64,000 bases of DNA from NCBI RefSeq assembly GCF_023073415.1, contig NZ_JADPJL010000065.1:372001-436000 (forward strand). The letters run 5' to 3'. Source of the DNA: Bradyrhizobium sp. 190. Lineage in GTDB: Bacteria; Pseudomonadota; Alphaproteobacteria; Rhizobiales; Xanthobacteraceae. The position numbers and the translations under genes are program-made. Below, in pieces: positions 1 through 8,593 of this stretch (the stretch's first letter is position 1; every line of letters starts with the position of its first letter). The notes beneath the pieces were generated by a model, which was given only the letters and a program-made list of their open reading frames with translations, had not been told where the DNA came from and made no database searches.

Positions 1-1485
1 AAAAGCGTCGAGACCGACGACGCGCGCAGCTATGTCACCTTCCACCTCGACCCCAAAGCGCGCTTCGCCGATGGCAAGCCGGTCACGGCAGAGGACGTGC
101 TGTTTTCGTGGGAGCTGCTGCGCGACAGGGGCCGCCCCAATCACCGCCAGTATTATTCCAAGGTCGCAAAGGCCGAGGCGGTCGACCCGCTCACCGTGCG
201 GTTCGATTTCGGCGGCACCAATGACCGCGAGCTGCCGCTGATCCTCGGCCTGATGCCGGTCCTGCCGCGGCACGCGGTGGATCCCGCAACGTTCGAGGAA
301 ACCACAATGACCGGACCGGTCGGGTCCGGCCCCTATCGCGTCACCGCCGTCAAGCCGGGGGCCAGCGTCACGCTGACCCGCAATCCCGATTACTGGGGCC
401 GCGACCTTCCGGTCAATCGCGGCTTGTGGAATTTCGACGAGATCAGGCTCGACTTTTATCGCGAATCCAACGGCCAGTTCGAAGCGTTCAAGCGCAGCCT
501 CTACGATTTTCGCGTCGAGCACGAACCGCTGCGCTGGCACGACGGCTACGATTTTCCGGCGGCCCGCAACGGCGAGGTGATCCGTGATACCATCAAGACC
601 GGGATGCCGCAGCCGTCGGAATTCCTGGTGTTCAACACCCGGCGTCCGGTGTTTTCAGACATCCGCGTGCGGCAGGCGCTGACACTGCTGTTCGATTTCG
701 AGTGGACCAACCGCAATTACTTTTTCGGACTCTACGCGCGCGCCGCGGGCTTCTTTGCAGGGTCCGAACTGTCAGCCTACACCCGTCCCGCCGACGATCG
801 CGAGCGCGAGCTTTTGAAGCCGTTCACTGAGCGCATCCCACCGGATATTCTCGACGGCAGCTACCGCCTGCCCGTCACCGACGGATCGGGGCGCGATCGC
901 ACGACGCTGCGCAGCGCGCTCAAATTGCTGTCGGAAGCCGGTTACGATCTCGATGGAGCCGTGTTGCGGCAGCGTTCGACCAGAACGCCGCTCACCTTCG
1001 AAATCCTGGTGACGACGCGCGACCAGGAGCGGATCGCGCTGGCCTATCAGCGCGACCTCAAGCGCGCCGGCATCGAAGCCAGCGTTCGCGCGGTCGATCC
1101 CGTGCAGTTCGACCAGCGCCGGCTCGCCTACGACTTCGATATGCTGCAGAACCGCTGGGATCAATCGCTGTCCCCCGGGAACGAGCAGTCCTTCTACTTT
1201 GGTAGCCAGGCTGCCGACATTCCCGGCACGCGGAATTACATGGGGGCCAAGGAGCCCGCCATCGACGCCCTGATTGCGGCGCTGCTCGAGGCGCACGAGC
1301 GCCCGGCTTTCGTCTCCGCGGTGCGGGCGCTCGACCGCGCCCTGATGTCGGGCTTCTACGCTATCCCCGTCTTTAACGTGCGGGAGCAATGGATCGCGCG
1401 CTGGAATCGGGTAGAACAGCCTGTAGCGACCTCGCTAACAGGCTATCTGCCGGAAACCTGGTGGCAGAAGCCGGAAGCGAAATGA
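1..1485 (+). CDS. Family 5 extracellular solute-binding protein, YejA-like, 5' truncated by the window edge
   Basis: Periplasmic binding component of a peptide/oligopeptide ABC importer. The frame is open from base 1, so the signal peptide and N-terminal lobe are missing. The visible part has family 5 landmarks: 'ADGKPVTAEDVLFSWE' near the start, 'NPDYWGRDLPVNRG', and 'FDFEWTNRNYFFGLYARA', which is characteristic of the YejA (microcin C/oligopeptide) subgroup. A typical full-length protein is about 600 aa, so roughly 100 residues lie outside. Its permease and ATPase partners would be expected upstream or elsewhere; the next gene downstream is unrelated. The family is certain; the substrate is inferred only from the YejA resemblance. 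Confidence 0.9.
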   Translation, partial: KSVETDDARSYVTFHLDPKARFADGKPVTAEDVLFSWELLRDRGRPNHRQYYSKVAKAEAVDPLTVRFDFGGTNDRELPLILGLMPVLPRHAVDPATFEETTMTGPVGSGPYRVTAVKPGASVTLTRNPDYWGRDLPVNRGLWNFDEIRLDFYRESNGQFEAFKRSLYDFRVEHEPLRWHDGYDFPAARNGEVIRDTIKTGMPQPSEFLVFNTRRPVFSDIRVRQALTLLFDFEWTNRNYFFGLYARAAGFFAGSELSAYTRPADDRERELLKPFTERIPPDILDGSYRLPVTDGSGRDRTTLRSALKLLSEAGYDLDGAVLRQRSTRTPLTFEILVTTRDQERIALAYQRDLKRAGIEASVRAVDPVQFDQRRLAYDFDMLQNRWDQSLSPGNEQSFYFGSQAADIPGTRNYMGAKEPAIDALIAALLEAHERPAFVSAVRALDRALMSGFYAIPVFNVREQWIARWNRVEQPVATSLTGYLPETWWQKPEAK

Positions 1486-1528
1486 GTCGCCAACTGTGCA
1501 ACCCTCATGACAGAGCCGAAGTAACGCC

Positions 1529-3034
1529 GTGACCCAGCCCACCGCTTCGCCAACGCTCGATACGTTGTTCAAACGGAACCTGGCGCGGCAGCCGGATGCG
1601 CTGGCGCTGGTCGATCCCCCGAACAAGCAGCGCATCACCGGCCAGCCGCCGAAGCGTCTTACCTTCGCGCAGGCCGACCGCATGATCTCGTCGCTGGCCG
1701 CGCACTTCATCGAGTCCGGCTTGCCGTCCAATTCGGTGATCGCGGTTCAACTGCCCAACACCATCGAATTCGCGCTCACCGTGCTCGCCGCCTTCCGCGC
1801 CGGCCTCGTCGTCGCCGTGCTGCCGCTGCTCTGGCGGCAGTCGGAATTGACCATGGCGCTCAACCGCACCGCCGCGCGGGGGATCGTGACCTCGGGCAAG
1901 GTCGACGGCGTGGTCTATTCGGACATCGCCATGAACGCCGCCGCCGAAGCGTTCTCGATCCGCCATGTCTGCGGCTTCGGCAGCGACCTGCCCGAAGGCA
2001 TGGCCTCGCTCGACAACGCAATTTTCCGGGAATCCCTGACCACGCGCGCCGTGATCCAGGATGGCCGCAAGGCGGCGCTGATTTCCTTCGACGTCACCGC
2101 GGACGGCTTCCGGCCGGTCCCGCGCGCCCATCTCGGCCTAATTGCCGGCGGCCTTGCGATGTCGCTCGAAAGCGACGTGCCGCAGGGCTCAACCGTCCTG
2201 TCGGCCTTCTCGCCGATGTCGTTTGCCGGCCTCGCCTCATCGCTGGCGATCTGGCTCCTGTCGGGCGGAACGCTGGTGCTGCACCACCCGTTCGACGACG
2301 AGGCGCTGGAACAACAGATCATCGAACAGGCCTGCGATACGTTGATTGCACCTGCTCAACTGGCGCTGCGGCTGGACGAACTGGACCTCGCGGCGCGGAT
2401 GCCAAGCCTGCGCAATGTCATCGGCCTGTGGCGCACACCGGAGCAGGTCGGCTCCAGCGCGTGCTGGGCCGCGCAACAGGCGACGCTGACGGATGTCTAT
2501 CTGTTCGGCGAGGCCGGATTGTTCGGCGCGCGCCGGATCGCGGAGGATGGCTCGCCCGCCCTGATCAAGCCCGGCCTCCACGGCGCGCCGCGCGAATTGC
2601 CGGGATCGTCGATCGCGGGCGAGGTCCTGCTGACGCCGCGCGGCACGTTGGGATTGCGCGGGCCGATGGTGCCGGTCGCAGCCTACGCACCGCCTCCGCC
2701 GCCGAGCGACTCCCTGATCGCCTCGCCGCCGCGGGACTACGTCGACACGGATTACGCGGCACGGCTCGACCGCGTGACCGGCGCGATCAACATCACTGCG
2801 CCGCCGTCCGGCGTCATGGCCGTCGGCGGCTACCGCTTCCTGGCGCAGGACCTGCAGGAATGGGCGCGGCGGCTCGGCCAGGGCGCGCTCTTGACCGCAT
2901 TGCCGGACCGCCTCAGCGGCCATCGCCTAGCCGGCCGCGCGCTCGACAACGCCCGCGCCCGGGACGCGCTGACAGAACTCGGCCTTAACCCATTGATGGT
3001 GGAAGCGTTTCGCGATCGGAACAGCGCGGTCTGA
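1529..3034 (+). CDS. AMP-binding (ANL superfamily) protein with degenerate signature motif
   Basis: 501 aa with the fold of acyl-CoA synthetases/adenylate-forming enzymes: an N-terminal segment 'TLDTLFKRNLARQPDALALVD', then 'LPNTIEFALTVLAAFRAG' and a C-terminal subdomain. The phosphate-binding signature, normally like TSGTTGxPK, is replaced by 'SFDVTADGFRPVPRAH' around residue 190, and the usual C-terminal catalytic Lys motif is not obvious. The start is GTG at 1529, 43 bp after the preceding stop. Adenylation activity may be lost or altered; it could be a non-catalytic paralog or act on an unusual acyl substrate. The family call is good; the function is unknown. Confidence 0.8.
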   Translation: MTQPTASPTLDTLFKRNLARQPDALALVDPPNKQRITGQPPKRLTFAQADRMISSLAAHFIESGLPSNSVIAVQLPNTIEFALTVLAAFRAGLVVAVLPLLWRQSELTMALNRTAARGIVTSGKVDGVVYSDIAMNAAAEAFSIRHVCGFGSDLPEGMASLDNAIFRESLTTRAVIQDGRKAALISFDVTADGFRPVPRAHLGLIAGGLAMSLESDVPQGSTVLSAFSPMSFAGLASSLAIWLLSGGTLVLHHPFDDEALEQQIIEQACDTLIAPAQLALRLDELDLAARMPSLRNVIGLWRTPEQVGSSACWAAQQATLTDVYLFGEAGLFGARRIAEDGSPALIKPGLHGAPRELPGSSIAGEVLLTPRGTLGLRGPMVPVAAYAPPPPPSDSLIASPPRDYVDTDYAARLDRVTGAINITAPPSGVMAVGGYRFLAQDLQEWARRLGQGALLTALPDRLSGHRLAGRALDNARARDALTELGLNPLMVEAFRDRNSAV

Positions 3035-3125
3035 GAGCTTGCGGCAGGGGCGGCGTTGACGCCGCATTAAGCGGGGCGAACTAGACTCGCCGGTTCCAGA
3101 TGCGCACCTGACCCGAGTTCTAAAG

Positions 3126-4397
3126 ATGTCCCAGCAAGGTCCGATTCTCGTCGTATCGACCGCGAGACGGCCGTCCTTTGCCGCCACGCTCGACATCGGC
3201 AGGCTGTTTCCGGTGGTCGAGACCGAGTGGGCGGACGCGGTGCGCGCCGTCGAACAGGTGCAACCGGCCGCCGTGCTGGCTGCAACCGCCGACATCGATG
3301 CAGCCGGACTGGCGGAGCTGGCAGCGCGGGTTGCTGCACGCCAGCCTTATCTGCCGCTGATCGCGGTCGACCCGCGGGTCGCACATCCAGACAACGTCAT
3401 TCCCTTCTTTCAGAGCCAGATCCCACAAACCCAGACCTCGCCAACCCAAACCTTGCAAACTCAAGGCGGCTCCGACCGTCTGGTGGCTCGCTTGCGTGCC
3501 GCGCTGCGCGTGCGGTCATTGCATGCGACCGTGATGCGCCGGCTGGAGCCGGCAACGCCGATGGCGCTGTCGCATATCGATCCGGCGCGCGACGCCACCG
3601 TGCTGCTGATCGGCCGCGGCGGCGCCTATCCGACGTTGTCGGTCGCGCTTGGAGAGCGCACCGGTGTGGTCGGCGCGCTCTCGATCGAGGCGGCCGCGAA
3701 GCATCTCAACGTCAGGGACATCGACGGCATCGTGCTCGGCGAAGGCTTCAGCCCGCGCGTGATCGACGCCTTCCTCACCGTGCTGACGGAGGACGCCCGT
3801 TTCCGCAACCTTCCCGTCGTCGTGACGGCAATCGATCTGGCACCTAGCTACGACCTGCCGAACCTCGAGGTCGTCTCCGACGACGCCGCCCAGGTGGTCG
3901 CGACGGCGCTGCCGCTGATCCGCCAGCATGCCTTCGAAGCGCATCTGAGCCGCACGCTGAAAGCCATCGACGCCGATGGCCTGATCGACGCGCGGACCGG
4001 CCTGCTCACCCCCGAAGCCTTCGAGCGCGATTTTGCCAGCGCCATCTACCAGACGCAGCAACGCGGCGGCGGGTTGTCGGTCGCGCGCTTTGCGTTCGAT
4101 CCCGAACACTCCCGCGCGCAATTCGACGGCGCGCGGATCATCAGCCGCCTGATGCGGCAAATGGATTTTGGCGCCGCCCAGCAAGACGGCTCGGTTGTCG
4201 TGGTCTTTGCCGAAACCGATCTGAAGACGGCACACACCATCGCGCGGCGGCTGTCGAGCGTGATGCGCCATACCAGCCACGGCAACCGCGACACGCGATC
4301 GGAGCCGGCCGTCACGGTCGCAACGCTGCTGCCGAGCGATTCCGCAAAGTCGCTGCGGTCGCGGCTCCAGGAAGAGGTGCATCGCGCGGCGTCGTAG
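3126..4397 (+). CDS. Receiver-like/degenerate GGDEF protein
   Basis: 423 aa. The first ~110 residues ('ILVVSTARRPSFAATLDIG...') and residues ~155-270 resemble receiver-like folds, linked by a Gln/Thr-rich stretch (PQTQTSPTQTLQTQ). The C-terminal ~150 residues resemble a diguanylate cyclase domain, beginning 'DARTGLLTPEAFERDF' (compare the DxLTGLxNRRxF start of GGDEF domains), but no GG(D/E)EF active-site motif is present, so cyclase activity is unlikely. It may be a PleD-like regulator that has become a sensor or scaffold. ATG start at 3126. It is followed by a palindromic repeat and convergent to mfd. Confidence 0.7.
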   Translation: MSQQGPILVVSTARRPSFAATLDIGRLFPVVETEWADAVRAVEQVQPAAVLAATADIDAAGLAELAARVAARQPYLPLIAVDPRVAHPDNVIPFFQSQIPQTQTSPTQTLQTQGGSDRLVARLRAALRVRSLHATVMRRLEPATPMALSHIDPARDATVLLIGRGGAYPTLSVALGERTGVVGALSIEAAAKHLNVRDIDGIVLGEGFSPRVIDAFLTVLTEDARFRNLPVVVTAIDLAPSYDLPNLEVVSDDAAQVVATALPLIRQHAFEAHLSRTLKAIDADGLIDARTGLLTPEAFERDFASAIYQTQQRGGGLSVARFAFDPEHSRAQFDGARIISRLMRQMDFGAAQQDGSVVVVFAETDLKTAHTIARRLSSVMRHTSHGNRDTRSEPAVTVATLLPSDSAKSLRSRLQEEVHRAAS

Positions 4398-4416
4398 TTA
4401 TTCGCTCCGCCGGCCT

Positions 4417-4508
4417 GTAGGGTGGGCAAAGGAGCGTTAGCGACGTGCCCACCATCTATCACCGATCGCCTTCGAAATGGTGGGCACGCTACGCTTTGCC
4501 CACCCTAC
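4417..4508. repeat. Intergenic palindromic repeat (GTAGGGTGGGCAAAG type)
   Basis: The left end GTAGGGTGGGCAAAG and right end CTTTGCCCACCCTAC are inverted copies. Nested inside is a second inverted pair, GTGCCCACCAT and ATGGTGGGCAC. The unit lies between two convergent genes and could form a long hairpin and act as a bidirectional terminator. This type of dispersed palindrome is familiar from Bradyrhizobium intergenic regions. Confidence 0.75.
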
Positions 4509-4520
4509 GATCTGAACCAA

Positions 4521-7500
4521 TTAGGCCGCCTTCTTGCTCTCCGCGAGATTGGCGAGTTGCCGCAAGATCTCGGTCGTGCCCATCAACCGCTCTTCCGGCG
4601 TCTTCCATGTCTGCAGGAACACCACCTTCATGTCGGGTCGCACCTTCGCGGCCTGGCCGTGCTGGCGGATGAAGAACACCAGCCGGTCCGGCTGCGCGAA
4701 TTTGTTGTCGCGGAACGCGATCACCGCGCCCTTCGGTCCGGCGTCGACCTTCTCGACATTGGCTCTGCGGCAATAGGCCTTGATCGCCGCGACCTTGAAG
4801 AGATAGCGCACTTCGTCCGGCAGCACGCCGAAGCGGTCGCGCATTTCGGCGGCGAAATTGTCGATCTCCTCGTCGGTCTCGAGATCGGCCAGCCGCCGGT
4901 ACAGCGACAGCCGCACCGCGAGGTCGTTGACGTAATCCTCGGGTATCAGCACCGGCATGCCGATGGTGATCTGCGGCGACCAGCGGTCGGCCGCGGGCTC
5001 CACCACGCCGGCCTTGAGGTTGAGGATCGCCTCCTCCAGCATCGATTGATAGAGCTCGAAGCCGACTTCCTTGATGTGGCCGGATTGCTCCTCGCCGAGT
5101 AGATTGCCGGCGCCGCGGATGTCGAGGTCGTGGGAGGCCAACTGAAAGCCCGCCCCCAGCGTTTCCAGCGACTGCAGCACCTTCAGCCGCCGCTCCGCCT
5201 GCGCGGTGATCTTCTGCTGCGCCGGCAACGTGAACAGCGCGTACGCCCGCAACTTGGAGCGCCCCACCCGGCCGCGCAACTGATAGAGCTGCGCCAGCCC
5301 GAACATGTCGGCGCGGTGCACGATCAGCGTGTTGGCCGTGGGAATATCGAGCCCGGACTCGATGATCGTGGTCGAAAGCAGGATGTCGTATTTGCCGTCG
5401 TAGAACGCCGACATGATGTCTTCGATCACGGTCGGCGGCATCTGGCCGTGCGCGACCGCGACCTTCATCTCCGGCACGTGCTTGTCGAGGAAGTCCTTGA
5501 CGCCGGCGAGGTCCTCGATCCGCGGCACCACGTAGAACGCCTGCCCGCCGCGGTAGCGTTCGCGCAGCAGCGCCTCGCGGATCATCAGGGGATCGTGCGG
5601 CGCCACGAAGGTCCGCACCGCGAGGCGATCGACCGGGGGCGAGGCAATGATCGAGAGGTCACGCACGCCGGTCAGCGCCAGCTGCAGCGTACGCGGGATC
5701 GGCGTGGCGCTGAGTGTCAGCACATGTACCTGCGCTCGCAGCTGCTTCAGGCGCTCCTTGTGACTGACGCCAAAATGCTGTTCCTCGTCGACGATCAGAA
5801 GACCTAGATCCCTGAACTTGATCGCCTTGCCGAGCAGCGCATGGGTGCCGACCACGATGTCCACATTACCATCGGTCAACCCCTTCTTGACCTGCGTTAG
5901 TTCCTTGGCCGGGATCAGGCGCGAGGCCTGCGCGACATTGACCGGAAAGCCGCGGAAGCGTTCGGCAAAGTTCTTGCTGTGCTGCCGCGCCAGGAGCGTG
6001 GTCGGCACCACGACGGCGACCTGCTTGCCTTCGAGCGCGACCGCAAACGCCGCGCGCAGCGCCACCTCGGTCTTGCCGAAGCCAACGTCGCCGCAAATCA
6101 GCCGGTCCATCGGCCGGCCGCTTTCGAGGTCCTTCAGGGTGGACGTGATGGCCCCTAACTGGTCCTCGGTTTCCTCATACGGGAAGCGTGCGCAGAATTC
6201 GTCATAGACATGCGGCTGCACCGGCATTTTCGGCGCTTCATGCAGGTGCCGCTCGGCCGCGATCTTGATCAGTTCGCCGGCAATCTCGCGGATGCGGTTC
6301 TTCAGTTTGGCCTTGCGCGCCTGCCACCCGCCGCCGCCCAGCCTGTCCAGTTCGACATTGGCGTGGTCGGAGCCGTAGCGTGACAGCAGTTCGATGTTTT
6401 CGACCGGCAGGAACAGTTTTGTTTCGGCGGCATAATGCAGTTCGAGACAATCATGCGGCGCGCCGCCGACCTCGATGGTCTGCAATCCGACGAAGCGTCC
6501 GATGCCGTGCTCGACGTGGACCACGAGATCGCCGGTGGAAAGGCTCGTGACTTCGGAGATGAAGTTGTCGAGCTTGCGGCTCGATTTGCGCGGCCGCACC
6601 AGGCGATCGCCGAGGATGTCCTGCTCGCTGATGACGGCGAATTCATCGGTCTCGAAACCGCTCTCCATGCCGACAACCGCCAGCATGGCCTCGTTGCGCG
6701 GCGTCGCCTGCACCGTGCGCCAGGCGTTGACGCTGGTGAGATTGGCGAGCTTGTGGTCGCGCAGCATGCTGCCCATGCGGTCGCGGGAGCCTTCGCTCCA
6801 AAGCGTGATCACCACCTTCTTGCGCTGCGCCTGCAACGCCAGCACGTGCGCCACCACGGCTTCGAACACGTTGACCGAACCGTCGGCGCGCTCGGGCGTG
6901 AAGTTCCGGCCCTGCCGCGCGCCGGCGTCGAACACGTCAGCGCTGTCTTCAGGCACCGCAAATGGCGTCAGCCGAGCCAGTGCGGCCTCGCTGAGCCGTG
7001 TCGTCCACTCGGTTTCCGTCAAGTAGAGCCGGTCCGCCGGCAAAGGCTTGTAGATCGCGCCGGAGCCCGGATGTTCCAGCGCCTCGCGCCTAGCTTCGTA
7101 ATAGTCCGCGATCTGCTTGAAGCGCTCGCGGGCGGCGTCTTCGCCCTGCGGCTCGATCGCGACCGGCGCGCTGTCGAGATAGTCGAACAGCGTATCCATC
7201 CGCTCCTGGAACAGCGGCAGCCAATGCTCCATGCCGGGATGGCGGCGGCCCTCGCTGACGGCTTCATAGAGCAGATCGTCACGCTGCGGCGCGCCGAAGG
7301 TCGCGACATAGCCCATGCGAAAGCGGCGGATGGTTTCGGTGACGAGCTGGAATTCCGAGACCGGAACCAGATCGAGCGCGCGCATGTCGAGCAGCGTTCG
7401 CTGGGATTCCGCATCGAAGGTACGGATCGATTCCAGGCTGTCGCCGAAGAAGTCGAACCGCACGGGTTGGTCGAGACCGGCCGGAAACAGATCGAGAATA

Positions 7501-8039
7501 CCGCCGCGCACGGCATATTCGCCGGGCTCGCGCACGGTCGAGGAGCGGTTGTAGCCATTGTGCTCCAGCCAGGCGACGATGGAATCCATCGGCACGACAT
7601 GGCCGGGCGCCACCGACAGCGCCTGCGCCGCCACCACCTCGCGCGCCGGCACGCGCTGCACGATGGCGTTGACGGTGGTGAGCACGATCAGCGGCTTGTC
7701 GCTGCCCGTAAGGCGCGACAGCCGCGCCAGCGTGGTCAGGCGCTGCGCTAGGATACCGCCATGCGGCGACACCCGGTCATAGGGCTGGCAGTCCCAGGCC
7801 GGAAACTGCATCACCGGTAAATCGGGGGCGAAAAATTCCAGCGCCCGCGCGAGCTGCTGCATCCGCGGACCGTCGCGGCAGACCACAGCAAGGCTCACCG
7901 CCGGCGGTTTTGGTCGTGCCGCCACCGCACGGGCAAGATCGGATACGACCAGCCCCTCGGCGCCTTCGGCAACGTTGGCAAAGGTCAGCGCACGGCTGGG
8001 AGCGAGCAGCGCAGCAGGCGATTTGACAGGCGACTTCAT
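4521..8039 (-). CDS. mfd: Transcription-repair coupling factor Mfd
   Basis: 1172 aa, the normal length. Mfd displaces RNA polymerase stalled at DNA lesions and recruits UvrA. Order: UvrB-homology region (about 1-330, including 'FPAWDCQPYDRVSPHG'), CarD-like RNAP-interacting domain near residues 505-570 ('GDLVVHVEHGIGRFVGLQ'), RecG-like translocase with Walker A 'GDVGFGKTE' near 653 and DEEQ box 'LIVDEEQHFG' near 750, motif VI 'QLRGRVGRS', and the C-terminal TRCF domain. The ATG at 8039 overlaps the sdhE stop (ATGA), so the two are translationally coupled. Family certain. Confidence 0.98.
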   Translation of the reverse strand: MKSPVKSPAALLAPSRALTFANVAEGAEGLVVSDLARAVAARPKPPAVSLAVVCRDGPRMQQLARALEFFAPDLPVMQFPAWDCQPYDRVSPHGGILAQRLTTLARLSRLTGSDKPLIVLTTVNAIVQRVPAREVVAAQALSVAPGHVVPMDSIVAWLEHNGYNRSSTVREPGEYAVRGGILDLFPAGLDQPVRFDFFGDSLESIRTFDAESQRTLLDMRALDLVPVSEFQLVTETIRRFRMGYVATFGAPQRDDLLYEAVSEGRRHPGMEHWLPLFQERMDTLFDYLDSAPVAIEPQGEDAARERFKQIADYYEARREALEHPGSGAIYKPLPADRLYLTETEWTTRLSEAALARLTPFAVPEDSADVFDAGARQGRNFTPERADGSVNVFEAVVAHVLALQAQRKKVVITLWSEGSRDRMGSMLRDHKLANLTSVNAWRTVQATPRNEAMLAVVGMESGFETDEFAVISEQDILGDRLVRPRKSSRKLDNFISEVTSLSTGDLVVHVEHGIGRFVGLQTIEVGGAPHDCLELHYAAETKLFLPVENIELLSRYGSDHANVELDRLGGGGWQARKAKLKNRIREIAGELIKIAAERHLHEAPKMPVQPHVYDEFCARFPYEETEDQLGAITSTLKDLESGRPMDRLICGDVGFGKTEVALRAAFAVALEGKQVAVVVPTTLLARQHSKNFAERFRGFPVNVAQASRLIPAKELTQVKKGLTDGNVDIVVGTHALLGKAIKFRDLGLLIVDEEQHFGVSHKERLKQLRAQVHVLTLSATPIPRTLQLALTGVRDLSIIASPPVDRLAVRTFVAPHDPLMIREALLRERYRGGQAFYVVPRIEDLAGVKDFLDKHVPEMKVAVAHGQMPPTVIEDIMSAFYDGKYDILLSTTIIESGLDIPTANTLIVHRADMFGLAQLYQLRGRVGRSKLRAYALFTLPAQQKITAQAERRLKVLQSLETLGAGFQLASHDLDIRGAGNLLGEEQSGHIKEVGFELYQSMLEEAILNLKAGVVEPAADRWSPQITIGMPVLIPEDYVNDLAVRLSLYRRLADLETDEEIDNFAAEMRDRFGVLPDEVRYLFKVAAIKAYCRRANVEKVDAGPKGAVIAFRDNKFAQPDRLVFFIRQHGQAAKVRPDMKVVFLQTWKTPEERLMGTTEILRQLANLAESKKAA

Positions 8040-8326
8040 GCGTCGTGATCCACGGCGCGAAACGCCTTGATGCGGTCGAACAGCGCGGTCGCATATTCCG
8101 GATCGAGCGGCGTGTCGCCGATCACCGCGGCATAGAGATCGGGATCGGGCACCTCGATCAGGCGTTCGAGTTCGGCCAGTTCGTCATCGCGCATGCCCGA
8201 TATCTCGGCATCCGCAAAGCGGCCGAGGATGAGATCCATCTCGCGGGTACCGCGATGCCAGCAGCGGAACAAAAGCCGCTTGCGGCGGTCGTCGAGGCCA
8301 CCGCTCGATCGTGTCGTACCCGTCAT
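8036..8326 (-). CDS. sdhE: Succinate dehydrogenase assembly factor SdhE (FAD assembly factor 2)
   Basis: 96 aa, a small helical protein that promotes covalent flavinylation of the succinate dehydrogenase flavoprotein subunit. The diagnostic RGxxE motif is present as 'HRGTREMD', followed by 'LILGRFAD' and 'ELERLIEVPDPDLYAAV'. It sits immediately upstream of mfd with a 4-bp overlap (ATGA at 8036-8039). It is divergent from recG, with a 267-bp gap filled mostly by a palindromic repeat. Length and motif fit the family well. Confidence 0.92.
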   Translation of the reverse strand: MTGTTRSSGGLDDRRKRLLFRCWHRGTREMDLILGRFADAEISGMRDDELAELERLIEVPDPDLYAAVIGDTPLDPEYATALFDRIKAFRAVDHDA

Positions 8327-8437
8327 TGTCCCATTCCATTTCGAACGCCAAAAGCCCGGACGTGCCGGGCGGGGTTGATATAGCGACAGGGATCGCCAAT
8401 GTCAGCCCTTGTTGTCTGCATTGTCTGCGCAAATGCT

Positions 8438-8566
8438 CGTCATGGCCGGGGCATAGCCGTCCGAAGCACGGCGTCGCTTCCGCTCACCTATGCCCGGCCA
8501 TCCACGTCTTGTCTCGGCATCAGACGAAAAAAGGCGTGGATGCCCGGGACAAGCCCGGGCATGACG
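8438..8566. repeat. Intergenic palindromic repeat (CGTCATGGCCGGG/CCCGGGCATGACG type)
   Basis: Ends are inverted: CGTCATGGCCGGG at the left and CCCGGGCATGACG at the right, with further inner complementarity (TGCCCGGCCATCCACG versus CGTGGATGCCCGGG). It lies between divergent sdhE and recG. It reads through in the recG frame, which falsely extends that ORF upstream to 8399. Confidence 0.75.
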
Positions 8567-8593
8567 GTTGAAAATGGATTTAGGTCTTTCTCG

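Noticed and set aside
6435..7751. 438-codon plus-strand ORF
   Set aside because: Antisense shadow of mfd: no start signals, Arg/His/Gln-rich composition, no domain.
8399..8593. N-terminal extension of RecG
   Set aside because: It is translated palindromic repeat; the conserved RecG N-terminus begins at 8594.
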